Positions 1 through 8,039 of a stretch of DNA of 35,315 nt are shown here, piece by piece. The notes under the pieces were generated by a model. It did not search any database, was not told the origin of the DNA, and saw only the letters and a list, made by a program, of their open reading frames with translations. Numbering within the stretch: the stretch's first letter is position 1; each line of letters begins with the position of its first letter. The position numbers and the translations under genes are program-made. The stretch covers positions 1 to 35,315 of the forward strand of contig WLDG01000012.1 of the NCBI GenBank assembly GCA_009704945.1, written 5' to 3'. Origin of the DNA: Actinomycetota bacterium (GTDB lineage: Bacteria; Actinomycetota; Actinomycetes; Actinomycetales; Microbacteriaceae).

Positions 1-3000
1 CCGACGATGGTTTGCCCAGACCGTGTGAACCAGCCATTGGCAGTAGCGCTATTTGGCAATGTGAGATCAACGGCATGCGTTTTGGTTTGAGTTTGGTTGG
101 AACCACTCGCTCCAGTGCCGGCAGCAAATGTGATGGTGTAGGTATTCGCGGTCCAAACCGCATAGAGCGTTATGTTGGTTGTAACCCCTGGTGAGTAGGG
201 AATGGAAACAATTGTTCCGCCATCGGTGGCTGACCAGCCAGCAAAGGTATAACCAGTTCTAGTTGGGCTGGTTGGGAGGCTGACAGCACCGCCGGTTATG
301 AATGTTCCATCATTAACGGTTGATCCGCCCTTTTCGTCATAACTCACGGTGTAAACAGCCTCTGGATTGGTCACAGATTGGTACGTGTATCCGACCCTGT
401 ATTCATCGATAGTTCCGTGGTATTCCGTCTCAACTACTATGTGGGTTCCGTTACCACCAATCGCCGCGGAATAAGCCACATCCCAGGTGATCGATGAATC
501 ATTAAGGGGCAAGGTTTCACTTGGCGAATATGCCCGAAGATACAGCTCGTCATTTCCATTAGCCTTGGCAACAATCTTGACAACAACAAAAAAGGCTGTC
601 TGTTCTGTTGTTCCGTGAGAAGTCTTTGTTCCTGAGGCAGAATGAGCAGAACTTACCAGACGGGTTTGACCACTGACCCAGGTAGCCCTATTGGCATTTC
701 CATAGTCAATTCCGAATTTGCCAGGGTAAGTTGATCCGAACATTAACGACCAGGGGGCAGTGTCGTTAGACGACGAAGGCAAGCCACTGAGAAGGCCAGC
801 CATAGCGCTGCCCATCCAGGTGACGGTTGGAACATGGCTGATGAAGCTTAGATAGTAGGTCCCATCACTATCGAATGAGATGGGGGTTGATAGTTGACGT
901 GCCGAGTAATACATGTTCCAGTTGGGACCGCTAGCCGCAGTATTACTAGACGGTCGAGTAAACTTAGTATTTGAAGGAAGCGCAAGATTTGGTCTGGAAG
1001 TGTAAACACCGGAAATAGCGGTCGAGTCGCTTTTTGTTGCTGCAGGCAAGACCCAGTTTCCCGTAAAGCCAGAGCTGCCTGTCCCAGAAGTTCCTACAAT
1101 ATTGCCACTTCCAGTGAATGGTTCATAGGCCATTAGCTCGTCAACCCAAATTGCATAAAGAGTAATTGCCGACGTAGCTGTTGGTGAATATGGCCAGCTT
1201 GTAATTCGATTATTCAAATCACCTTGATTAGAGGTTTCGGAGGTCGACCAACCCAGAAAAACTTTCCCAGTTCTTGACGGATTGGCAGGCTGGGAAACTG
1301 TTCCACTGGTAGTGAAGGAACTAGGGGAGCTGACGCTTGAGCCTCCATTGCTATCCCAGGTAATTGAGTAGGAATTTGCAGTCCAAACCGCATATAGCGT
1401 TATGTTGGTTGTAACCCCTGGTGAGTAGGGAATGGACACAACGGTTCCACCATCGGTGGCTGACCAGCCAGCAAAGGCGTAACCAGATCTGGTTGGGCTG
1501 GTTGGGAAACTTACAGCTCCACCGGTTATGAAAGTTCCATCATTAACTGAAGATCCGCCCTTTTCGTCATAGGTGACGTTGTAGGTGTTTGCTTTCCAAT
1601 TTGCGAAAAGCTCGTCAGCAGCGTCAACCGAATAGGTGGCGCCTGCGGCATACGAGGTACCCGAACCGTTTGCCTCTGTATTCCAACCATCAAAGGTGTA
1701 CCCAGTCCGGGCTAAATTTCCAGAATTAGAAGCAAGAGTTAGGTTTACCCCCTGCGTCTTTGTCTGAGCTGTGGGTGATGTTCCAGTGGTTGCACCATTG
1801 GCATTATAAGAAACGGTGTAATTCTGCAGGGTGCTAGCCGTCGTGGTGGACGACGCTAAACCGGCAACCAAATTGACGGCCCTAATTTGGATGTTGTACG
1901 AAGTGCCAACCGAAAGGCTGGAATTATCACTGCTTTGGGTTGTTATGACTAATGGTGATGCCGTGGTTCCCGACGCCCGGTCGCGCCACGTGGCCCCGCC
2001 ATCAGTTGAATACTGATATTTAGTTACTTCTGTTCCTGAATTTGCACCGGCAGTAAATGCAACTGAAAGCTGCTGACTGGAAGACGTGATTGAATTTATC
2101 GTGGGAGCAGAAGGAGCAGAATCAAGCGCTTGAGCAAAAGCCAACACCTGAGTTGATGTGAGCGCAGTGTCAAATACAGAGGCAGAGTAAATTTTCCCGT
2201 CAAAATGATTTACAGGAGACCCCTGATAATGCTTTGCTCCAAGAAGTGGGACTATGTCTTGGTTGGATATGGAACCAAAATTGAGTGAGCCTTGGCTTTG
2301 TCCATTTAAGTAAAGGTCAACCTTCGTGCCGTTGTAGACGTAAGTTGCCAGATATTTCTTGTTGGCGTCTAGAACGGTACTGCCCTCAAATGCCCAAGGT
2401 GGGATTTCTCTCTCCGCAACTAGAACACCACCTGAGTTTGTGTTTAGTATCCCCAAGTAATAACTACCCTTGACACCTCCGTCATGTCGACCAAAAAGTG
2501 ATTCAAAATTGTCACCTGGAGTATCAGGTGAGAACAAAACATTTATTGTGTGATTCTGAGTTCCAGAAAAAGAAAACTTGTTAGAGCCAAAAGTGAAATA
2601 TTGCGAAGTGCCGTTTAGGTCGAAGCTCTTGCTTGTTCCATCAAAGGTGGGTGACCCAACTGCCGTGACACCATTAGATCTTCCAGTTAGGTCGGTCCAG
2701 GCAGTGCCGGAGCCGGAATAGGAGTTTTCGTCAGACGCATCCAAAAAGGAGAGCATCCCCGCAGCTGTGAATACAGATCTAATCTCTGACCAACTGCCTA
2801 AGCCCAAAGAGTTTTCAGCTCTAACTCTGAAGCTATAAATCGAATTCGCTGTCAGTCCAGAGATTGTGGCGGATGTTGAGGTCGAGGCCCCCCTGACCAC
2901 ACCTGTCCAAGCTCCTCCTCTGATCCTGTACTCGAGCCAGTAATTGGTTACGGCTGCACCGTTCGCATTTGCTGCAGTCCAAGACAGATCTACGGAAGTC

Positions 3001-4073
3001 GCACCACTTGTCAAAACCAGGCCGGAAGGTGAAGAAGGCGCTGTGGCTAATGCGTAACTGAATATGGCTACACCATTGCCACCTCGCCCACCGTCAGTTC
3101 TTTCGCCATCATCATTGGAAGGACTGCCAGCACAGCCATCACCATATGCAACACCACCACCGCCGCCGCCACCGTAGCCATTAAGTCCAGGGAATCCCAT
3201 GGTCGCACCCGGGAAAGAAGCGTTGGCTGCACATTTGGCTTGAAGAGTTGCAGTCGAGGAAGAAGTCGTACCGTTCAGAGGATAAGTCCAAGTGACGTTG
3301 GTGCCTCGCGCTCGTTGGGCTGCTCCTCGACCTCCACCACCTAAACCTCCGACACCACCGTTTAACTCCGAAGTTAGCGAGCCATTTGCTTGGGCTCCCA
3401 TACCACCGCCACCGCCACCGCCATACCACAACATCACGCCGGTTATATTGCTTTCAAAACCATTGCCTAGACCGTTGTTAGTAGCGTTGGTCCCTGCAGA
3501 AGTCGAATTCGGTCCATCTCCACCTCGACCGCCCGAGAAAACAGTCGCGGAATTTTGTGCATTCGGAGTTCCACCAGCGCCACCTTCGCGAGTACTCCAC
3601 CCAGTGCCAGCAGTTCCCCCTGGGGCGATCCACTCCGCTGAATTGTTTCCATCCAAATCCAAAGTAGTTTGACCACCGGAATTCCCCGAGGTTCCACCAG
3701 TCCCAATGGCAATGTTGACAACCGTTCCTTGAGTTACGTTGACGTTGTTGCGAGTTACACCGCCGCCGCCGCCGCCGCCACCACCGCCATCAACCTGACC
3801 ACCTGCACCACCACCAACAATTAGCAAACGTAGTGAGGTCAACCCAGCTGGAACAGTCCAGGTTGTATTTGCGGTGAATGTAACGACGCATTGTGAGCCA
3901 ACTTTTGTGACTGTTGCAGCTGATGGAGTGCCTAGAGTCTGAGGACACTCAAGAATGCTGGCTTTAGATGGGGTCGGCTCAACAAAAACAAGCCCAGTTA
4001 CTGCTAGTCCAGTTGCAACGAAACCAGCGAGGGCTGTGGAAAAGCCCCGAGATTTGGCTCGTCTGGTTTTCAA
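1..4073 (-). CDS. Giant secreted mosaic surface protein (3'-truncated by window edge)
   Basis: Read on the minus strand from a TTG at 4073, the frame stays open to the window edge (1357 codons), so the C-terminus is missing. An AGGTG lies 4 bases before the TTG and no in-frame ATG or GTG follows the upstream stop at 4142-4140. Residues 1-38 are a signal peptide (KTRR n-region, hydrophobic core about 14-31, likely cleavage after SKA). A glycine-rich region with poly-Gly runs covers about 70-340. Then come an FN3-like domain (about 342-438), a LamG/concanavalin-like domain (about 440-650), a second FN3-like stretch (about 651-748), three InlB-type B-repeats (about 748-978, each with a GY/GK..F.GW core and a final LYA.W strand), a module of about 255 residues I do not recognise, a fourth B-repeat (about 1235-1310) and the start of a fifth. 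Such proteins are usually adhesins or surface-layer components; the function here is inferred. Cell-wall anchoring cannot be judged without the C-terminus. Confidence 0.85.
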   Translation of the reverse strand, partial: MKTRRAKSRGFSTALAGFVATGLAVTGLVFVEPTPSKASILECPQTLGTPSAATVTKVGSQCVVTFTANTTWTVPAGLTSLRLLIVGGGAGGQVDGGGGGGGGGGVTRNNVNVTQGTVVNIAIGTGGTSGNSGGQTTLDLDGNNSAEWIAPGGTAGTGWSTREGGAGGTPNAQNSATVFSGGRGGDGPNSTSAGTNATNNGLGNGFESNITGVMLWYGGGGGGGMGAQANGSLTSELNGGVGGLGGGGRGAAQRARGTNVTWTYPLNGTTSSSTATLQAKCAANASFPGATMGFPGLNGYGGGGGGGVAYGDGCAGSPSNDDGERTDGGRGGNGVAIFSYALATAPSSPSGLVLTSGATSVDLSWTAANANGAAVTNYWLEYRIRGGAWTGVVRGASTSTSATISGLTANSIYSFRVRAENSLGLGSWSEIRSVFTAAGMLSFLDASDENSYSGSGTAWTDLTGRSNGVTAVGSPTFDGTSKSFDLNGTSQYFTFGSNKFSFSGTQNHTINVLFSPDTPGDNFESLFGRHDGGVKGSYYLGILNTNSGGVLVAEREIPPWAFEGSTVLDANKKYLATYVYNGTKVDLYLNGQSQGSLNFGSISNQDIVPLLGAKHYQGSPVNHFDGKIYSASVFDTALTSTQVLAFAQALDSAPSAPTINSITSSSQQLSVAFTAGANSGTEVTKYQYSTDGGATWRDRASGTTASPLVITTQSSDNSSLSVGTSYNIQIRAVNLVAGLASSTTTASTLQNYTVSYNANGATTGTSPTAQTKTQGVNLTLASNSGNLARTGYTFDGWNTEANGSGTSYAAGATYSVDAADELFANWKANTYNVTYDEKGGSSVNDGTFITGGAVSFPTSPTRSGYAFAGWSATDGGTVVSIPYSPGVTTNITLYAVWTANSYSITWDSNGGSSVSSPSSFTTSGTVSQPANPSRTGKVFLGWSTSETSNQGDLNNRITSWPYSPTATSAITLYAIWVDELMAYEPFTGSGNIVGTSGTGSSGFTGNWVLPAATKSDSTAISGVYTSRPNLALPSNTKFTRPSSNTAASGPNWNMYYSARQLSTPISFDSDGTYYLSFISHVPTVTWMGSAMAGLLSGLPSSSNDTAPWSLMFGSTYPGKFGIDYGNANRATWVSGQTRLVSSAHSASGTKTSHGTTEQTAFFVVVKIVAKANGNDELYLRAYSPSETLPLNDSSITWDVAYSAAIGGNGTHIVVETEYHGTIDEYRVGYTYQSVTNPEAVYTVSYDEKGGSTVNDGTFITGGAVSLPTSPTRTGYTFAGWSATDGGTIVSIPYSPGVTTNITLYAVWTANTYTITFAAGTGASGSNQTQTKTHAVDLTLPNSATANGWFTRSGQTIV
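151..354. repeat. Direct repeat copy A inside the surface-protein gene
   Basis: This stretch matches 1381-1584 at roughly 90 percent by eye without gaps, at an offset of 1230 bases (410 codons), so frame is preserved. It encodes most of the fourth InlB-type B-repeat (DEKGG...GW core, ending in LYAVW). Confidence 0.85.
1381..1584. repeat. Direct repeat copy B inside the surface-protein gene
   Basis: Partner of the copy at 151-354. It encodes most of the second B-repeat. Other B-repeats of the protein share the fold but not this nucleotide similarity, which points to a fairly recent duplication or gene conversion between these two. Confidence 0.85.
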
Positions 4074-4155
4074 TGGACACCTAAGGCTGGTTGCAACAAG
4101 CCTAAAAAGTGCAAATGTGTTGAGTACGAGGATGTACGGCTACCCGTACAAAACA

Positions 4156-4183
4156 AAACCCCCGAGATTGCTCTCGGGGGTTT
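4156..4183 (-). terminator. Intrinsic terminator of rplJ-rplL
   Basis: A perfect 12-bp stem (AAACCCCCGAGA / TCTCGGGGGTTT) with a 4-base loop is followed on the minus strand by a T-rich tail (TTTTGTTTTGT). It sits just after the rplL stop and before the surface-protein start. It is the strongest terminator in the window. Confidence 0.95.
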
Positions 4184-4198
4184 ATTTGTTGAAGTTTG

Positions 4199-4585
4199 TT
4201 ACTTCAGGGTCACCTTGCCACCAGCGGCCTCAATCTTGGCCTTGGCGTCATTAGCAACGTCCTTCTTTGCACCCTCTAGCAGGGTTGAAGGAGCACCATC
4301 AACGAGAGCCTTTGCCTCACCTAGTCCTAGACCGGTTACAGCGCGAACCTCCTTGATGACCTGGATCTTCTGGTCACCAGCTGAGTCAAGAACTACATCG
4401 AATGAGTCCTTCTCTTCAGCTGCTTCTGCACCGGCTCCGCCGCCTGCAGCAACTGCAACGGCAGCAACTGGTGCTGCTGCTGTTACATCAAACTCTTCCT
4501 CGAACTTCTTTACGAAGTCAGAAAGCTCAATCAGGGTCAGCTCCTTGAATGCATCAATTAGCTGGTCGGCAGTCATCTTTGCCAT
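4199..4585 (-). CDS. rplL: 50S ribosomal protein L7/L12
   Basis: The 128-residue product has the full L7/L12 layout: an N-terminal dimerisation helix region (about 1-35, [19 protein letters not shown]), an Ala/Gly-rich flexible hinge (about 36-55) and the C-terminal domain with [26 protein letters not shown] and a final GGKVTLK. Several copies form the ribosomal stalk on L10 and recruit translational GTPases. The ATG at 4585 has AGGAG about 6 bases upstream. It is the last gene of the rplJ-rplL operon, 30 bases after rplJ, and is followed by a strong terminator. Length is normal. Confidence 0.98.
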   Translation of the reverse strand: MAKMTADQLIDAFKELTLIELSDFVKKFEEEFDVTAAAPVAAVAVAAGGGAGAEAAEEKDSFDVVLDSAGDQKIQVIKEVRAVTGLGLGEAKALVDGAPSTLLEGAKKDVANDAKAKIEAAGGKVTLK

Positions 4586-4615
4586 TTTGTTCTCCTAGTT
4601 GTTATTACGTCTTTA

Positions 4616-5128
4616 TTAATTGGACTCTTGCTTTTGACGCAGCGCGTCGACAACGCGAACTGCCTTGGAAGGTAGTGCGTTGAAGGTGTAGGCAGCCTTG
4701 AATAGCGAAGCCTTGAGGACGCCGGCGGTCTTCGCCAGTAGCACCTCACGGGTTTCGAGATCTGCGAGCTTCTTTACATCCGAATCGGTAATGGTGTTGC
4801 CGTCCATGTAACCGGACTTCATTACTAGTAGCGGTTGTGCCTTTGCGAAATCCTTAAGAGCCTTAGCCGCGTTCACTACGTCTCCGTGCACGAATGTCAC
4901 AGCGGTTGGTCCAACCAATGAGTCATCCAGCCCGTTTACGCCAGCTTCTTTAGCGGCAATTTTCAAAAGGGTGTTTTTTGCAACGACATAAGTTGCGTCA
5001 TTAGCCATTGAGCGACGGAGGCTTTTCAGCTCCGTCACGGTGAGTCCGCGGTATTCAGTCAGATAGATTGCGTTTGAGCCAGCAAATAGCTGCTTAAGTT
5101 CGGCAACCGTCTCTTTCTTCTCTGCCAT
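4616..5128 (-). CDS. rplJ: 50S ribosomal protein L10
   Basis: The 170-residue product matches L10: MAEKKETVAELKQ start, YRGLTV, a KNTLLKIAAKEAG segment, the GPTAV motif and a C-terminal helix region that anchors L7/L12 dimers. I chose the ATG at 5128, which has AGGAG 5 bases upstream and gives the family's usual N-terminus; the open frame runs 20 codons further upstream but that part lies in the leader RNA. L10 forms the base of the ribosomal stalk and in bacteria represses its own operon by binding the leader; a matching leader structure lies at 5155-5220. Confidence 0.98.
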   Translation of the reverse strand: MAEKKETVAELKQLFAGSNAIYLTEYRGLTVTELKSLRRSMANDATYVVAKNTLLKIAAKEAGVNGLDDSLVGPTAVTFVHGDVVNAAKALKDFAKAQPLLVMKSGYMDGNTITDSDVKKLADLETREVLLAKTAGVLKASLFKAAYTFNALPSKAVRVVDALRQKQESN

Positions 5129-5154
5129 GGCACTCCTTTTATTGGTGCCGGCTA

Positions 5155-5220
5155 GGAAAAACAAAAATGCCCCAGCGCAGATAGGCACTGGAGCAAAAGG
5201 CTCTAATACTCACCTGCGCG
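5155..5220 (-). ncRNA. Putative L10 leader (autoregulatory/attenuator RNA)
   Basis: On the minus strand, upstream of rplJ, GCGCAG (5219-5214, within GCGCAGGUGA) can pair with CUGCGC (5180-5175), enclosing a small GAGC/GCUC hairpin (5203-5191). This resembles the kinked stem of known L10 leaders. Directly after it, UGCC...GGCA followed by UUUUUGUUUUU could form a terminator that competes with the first stem. Seen: the pairings and U-run. Inferred: L10 binding and attenuation. Confidence 0.6.
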
Positions 5221-5277
5221 GGCCATCACTTGCGTGATCCTTAGTAGTTCGCAGCAAACCTAAGAGATTTCTAGGGT

Positions 5278-7056
5278 TTACCTTGACCTAAACCGGCGGT
5301 CTTTGGCTCCCTGTAGCTTATTTGGTCGACCCTTGCCGCGCAACTCCGGTTTTCCCTTGCTCGCTCTCTTGGCTGGGCCATCAAAGCGGCTGTCGCCAAA
5401 GTCCAGTTGGTCAAGTACCGGTGGTGGAGCGATTGGTCCAGCTAGCTCGGTTAGTAGTGGGTCTTCCCCAACCACCTCTGAGTAGATAGCTTTTCTTTCG
5501 CTGCGCTCCAGAATGCCTTCGATTTTTCTGGTCTTGCCAGAGGGAACAATTGAAACAACTATTCCCTTGCGGCCGGCTCTTCCGGTGCGGCCAGCGCGGT
5601 GAAGGTAGGTCTTGTAGTCCTCTGGCAGATCAACCTGGATCACCAGCTTCACATCATCAACGTGAATACCGCGAGCGGCGACATCGGTTGCGATAAGGAC
5701 TCTGGTGAAGCCCTCGCTGAAACGGGCTAGGTTCTTGGTTCTTTGCGACTGGTTTAGGTCTCCGTGCAATCTGGCAGTTGGAATACCTGCGTCATTCAAA
5801 CTCTGAGCAAGCGCTTCTGCGGTCTGCTTGGTTCGAACGAAAACAATTGATTTTCCGGAGCCCTGAACGAGACGGTGGAAAACACGTGAGCGGTACTTAG
5901 GTTCTGTGATTAGAACGCGGTGTTCGATATCTAGGTTCTGCTCGGTCTCCCCTGGCACCTCATAAACAAACGGATCTGTTAGGAACTTCTTAACAAGCGA
6001 TGCAACCTGTTTGTCTAGGGTTGCTGAGAAGAGTAGTTTCTGTGATTCACCGGTGGCGGTGAGGATTCTGGTTACCGGCTCGATAAAGCCAAGCTCTGCC
6101 ATGTGGTCGGCTTCATCAATCACGACTCTTTCAACTTCAGAGAGATCAACTACGCCCTGCTCCATCAGATCTTCTAGACGGCCTGGGGTTGCAATTGCAA
6201 TGTCAACTCCGCGGTTAAGAATGCGCTCCTGCTTGGATTGCGGAACACCGCCATAGATGGTGGTGGTGAAAAAGCCCACGCTCTTGGCAATTGGGGCAAG
6301 TGCCTTGTCGATCTGCTCTGCCAGTTCTCTGGTTGGCGCTAGAACAAGTGCTCTTGGCTTGTTTGGAATTCTTGGTTGGTTGCCGGCTCTTGCCAGGAAG
6401 GTGATAAGTGGAACACCGAAGGCAACAGTTTTACCTGAACCAGTCTTTCCTCTTCCCAGCACATCTCTGCCGGATAGTGCTGCGGGAATGGTGGCTGCCT
6501 GGATTGGGAAAGGTGTTGCAATTCCACCCTTGGCTAGTTCCATTACTAGTCGCTCGGGTAGGTCCATTTCCTGGAAGGTTTGAATTCCTTGAGCTGCTTC
6601 AGAAACAAACTTTTCTAGCTTGCGATCTGGCTCGCGTCTTTTAGTGGCAGGGACGGCGCTTTCATAACGCTTAGCTGGCTTTTCTGATTCATAGCGTCGA
6701 GCTGGCTTCTCGGTTGAGTAGCGCTTGGCAGGTCTCTCCGAGTCATACTTTCTAGCTGGTTTCTCGCTGTCGTATTTGCGAGCAGGCTTCTCTGAATCGT
6801 ATTTTCTGGCTGGCTTCTCATCGCCATACTTGCGGGCAGGACGCTCGCTGGCGAAGCGCTCGCTGCGCTTGGCTGAGCGTTCGCTTCTTTTGGCGGAGGG
6901 GTTCTTGTTCTTAGAGGTTGAGTAGCTTTCGAAGCCGCGCTTTTCGCGCTTGCCCTCATCGTCCTTGCGGGTTGAGGTAGTTTTCTTGGCACTGTGACGA
7001 GGCTTTCGCTTTGGATCAAAGTCTTTGGAGCGCGATGAGCGCGGTTTTACTGGCAT
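5278..7056 (-). CDS. DEAD-box ATP-dependent RNA helicase with basic repeat tail
   Basis: The 592-residue product is a DEAD-box helicase, which unwinds RNA duplexes with ATP, for example in ribosome assembly or mRNA turnover. The core (about 160-510) has a Q-motif region (TPFPIQAATIP), Walker A GKTGSGKT (203-210; most relatives have AQTGSGKT), PTRELAEQ (241-248), TPGR (290-293), DEAD (314-317), SAT (344-346), an ARGIHV-type motif V (461-466) and HRAGRTGRAGR (486-496). The first 150 residues are very basic and low-complexity, with eight 9-residue repeats of type KPARKYDSE at about 71-142; the C-terminus is also Arg/Lys-rich. Both tails probably bind RNA (inference). The ATG at 7056 has AAAGGA about 11 bases upstream. 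The exact subfamily (RhlE-, CsdA- or DeaD-like) is uncertain. Confidence 0.95.
   Translation of the reverse strand: MPVKPRSSRSKDFDPKRKPRHSAKKTTSTRKDDEGKREKRGFESYSTSKNKNPSAKRSERSAKRSERFASERPARKYGDEKPARKYDSEKPARKYDSEKPARKYDSERPAKRYSTEKPARRYESEKPAKRYESAVPATKRREPDRKLEKFVSEAAQGIQTFQEMDLPERLVMELAKGGIATPFPIQAATIPAALSGRDVLGRGKTGSGKTVAFGVPLITFLARAGNQPRIPNKPRALVLAPTRELAEQIDKALAPIAKSVGFFTTTIYGGVPQSKQERILNRGVDIAIATPGRLEDLMEQGVVDLSEVERVVIDEADHMAELGFIEPVTRILTATGESQKLLFSATLDKQVASLVKKFLTDPFVYEVPGETEQNLDIEHRVLITEPKYRSRVFHRLVQGSGKSIVFVRTKQTAEALAQSLNDAGIPTARLHGDLNQSQRTKNLARFSEGFTRVLIATDVAARGIHVDDVKLVIQVDLPEDYKTYLHRAGRTGRAGRKGIVVSIVPSGKTRKIEGILERSERKAIYSEVVGEDPLLTELAGPIAPPPVLDQLDFGDSRFDGPAKRASKGKPELRGKGRPNKLQGAKDRRFRSR
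6631..6846 (-). repeat. 27-bp tandem repeats encoding a basic 9-residue motif
   Basis: About eight consecutive 27-bp units encode variants of (K/R)PA(R/K)(K/R)Y(D/E)SE in the N-terminal tail of the helicase. The three central units encode identical 9-residue motifs, while the outer ones have diverged, as expected for expansion by slippage or unequal exchange. Confidence 0.9.
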
Positions 7057-7142
7057 TATTTCGGGATTCCTTTTGGTGATTCGGCTTGCCCGACTTCACA
7101 GAAATACCAGCCTAGGGCGGATAGCCCTAAAAAGATAGGGTG

Positions 7143-7394
7143 CTAGTCGACCAGCCCGCGCAGCTTCAGCTCAGCATGCAAAACCGCATCAGATGGCTCA
7201 ACCAGGTGTTGGCCGTCCTTGAAGCGAATAACTGGGATGTTGGTCCTGCCGGAGATGGCCTGCGCCTGGTCGGCATATTCCTTGCTCTGCTCGACATCGA
7301 ACATCTCGTATTCAACGCCCAGGGTGTTTAGCAGTGACTTGGATCTGCGGCAATCTCCGCACCAGTCGGCCCCATAGAACTCAATTTCAGCCAT
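7143..7394 (-). CDS. Glutaredoxin-like thiol-disulfide oxidoreductase
   Basis: This 83-residue protein has the glutaredoxin/thioredoxin fold signature: a first beta strand (AEIEFYGADW), the redox motif CGDC at 13-16 followed by a helix, the cis-Pro segment NIPVIRF and a C-terminal helix. It should reduce disulfides or mixed disulfides in the cytoplasm. Actinobacteria use mycoredoxin- and NrdH-type relatives with mycothiol or thioredoxin reductase; the CGDC motif differs from the CPYC, CGYC or CVQC usually seen in them, so the partner is unknown. The ATG at 7394 has GAGGT 6 bases upstream. It lies 3 bases after the HAD gene and is probably cotranscribed with it. Confidence 0.85.
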   Translation of the reverse strand: MAEIEFYGADWCGDCRRSKSLLNTLGVEYEMFDVEQSKEYADQAQAISGRTNIPVIRFKDGQHLVEPSDAVLHAELKLRGLVD

Positions 7395-7397
7395 TTT

Positions 7398-8039
7398 CTA
7401 CCTCAATCTGCTTTCGCTATCTATTGTCAATTCAGTTCCATCGAAGCTAATTCCCTTGAGGTCCCTAACAACCAGGTCGGCATCGGTTTCAATTGCCGCA
7501 GGGCCAACACCGACCACCAACCCAGCACCAGCCCGAGTGGCCGACAAAATGCCGATTGGGGCATCTTCAAAAACTGCACACTCTTTTATATGTAGTCCTA
7601 GCTTCTGAGCTCCCACTAAATAAGGCTGCGGATCCGGCTTGCCCTGGGTGACATCGCTGCTGGTGACAAGCTCATCTGGAATTGGAATGCCGGCCTGCTT
7701 GAGCCTTGCTCTCGCCAACTCTGGTTGAGCCGAGGTGACAACCGTCCATGCTCCAGCTGGGAGAGTGTTGATCAGCTCAGCCGCCCCAGGCATTGGTCTG
7801 GTTAGGTGAGTCATTGCTATTTCAAACTCAATGATTTTCCGCAGTGCCTCGTCATAGAGATCAGCTGAGACATATTTCGCAACTAACTCTTCTGCCCTAA
7901 TTCCATGGTGCTTGTAAGAGATTTCAAAATCTGGAGCATAGAGGCTTGCCCACTTTCCCCAAGAAGCATCGACGCTGTCAATGGAATCTGAGAGGACTCC
8001 ATCGTTATCAAACAAAAGCCCTTTGGCTGGATAGCGCAT
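7398..8039 (-). CDS. HAD-superfamily phosphatase / phosphoglucomutase-like hydrolase
   Basis: The 213-residue product belongs to subfamily IA of the HAD phosphatases. Motif I is FDNDGVL (nucleophile D11, acid/base D13), motif II is VVTSAQ, motif III contains GKPDPQPYL and motif IV is FEDAPIG. A helical cap lies between motifs I and II. Known relatives are sugar-phosphate phosphatases and beta-phosphoglucomutases; the substrate cannot be read from the sequence. I place the start at the ATG at 8039, which shares its A with the TGA stop of the upstream membrane-protein gene (TGATG), a sign of translational coupling; a TTG one codon earlier is possible. No ribosome-binding site is visible. It sits in a membrane protein - HAD - glutaredoxin unit. 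Confidence 0.9.
   Translation of the reverse strand: MRYPAKGLLFDNDGVLSDSIDSVDASWGKWASLYAPDFEISYKHHGIRAEELVAKYVSADLYDEALRKIIEFEIAMTHLTRPMPGAAELINTLPAGAWTVVTSAQPELARARLKQAGIPIPDELVTSSDVTQGKPDPQPYLVGAQKLGLHIKECAVFEDAPIGILSATRAGAGLVVGVGPAAIETDADLVVRDLKGISFDGTELTIDSESRLR

Noticed and set aside
3292-3672. Proline-rich 126-codon open frame on the plus strand
   Set aside because: It is the antisense shadow of the glycine-codon-rich part of the surface-protein gene; no ribosome-binding site or family signature.
4134-4149. Small hairpin GTACGG/CCGTAC downstream of the rplL terminator
   Set aside because: Only 6 bp, no T-run in either direction and no clear link to a promoter of the surface-protein gene.
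4215-4598. 127-codon plus-strand frame opposite rplL
   Set aside because: Shadow of rplL produced by its Ala-rich codon use.
6631-6846. Regular 27-bp repeats considered as a CRISPR array
   Set aside because: Units are contiguous without spacers and lie in frame within the helicase gene.
7113-7129. TAGGGC/GCCCTA hairpin between the glutaredoxin and helicase genes
   Set aside because: On the minus strand, where both genes lie, no T-run follows, so it does not qualify as a terminator.
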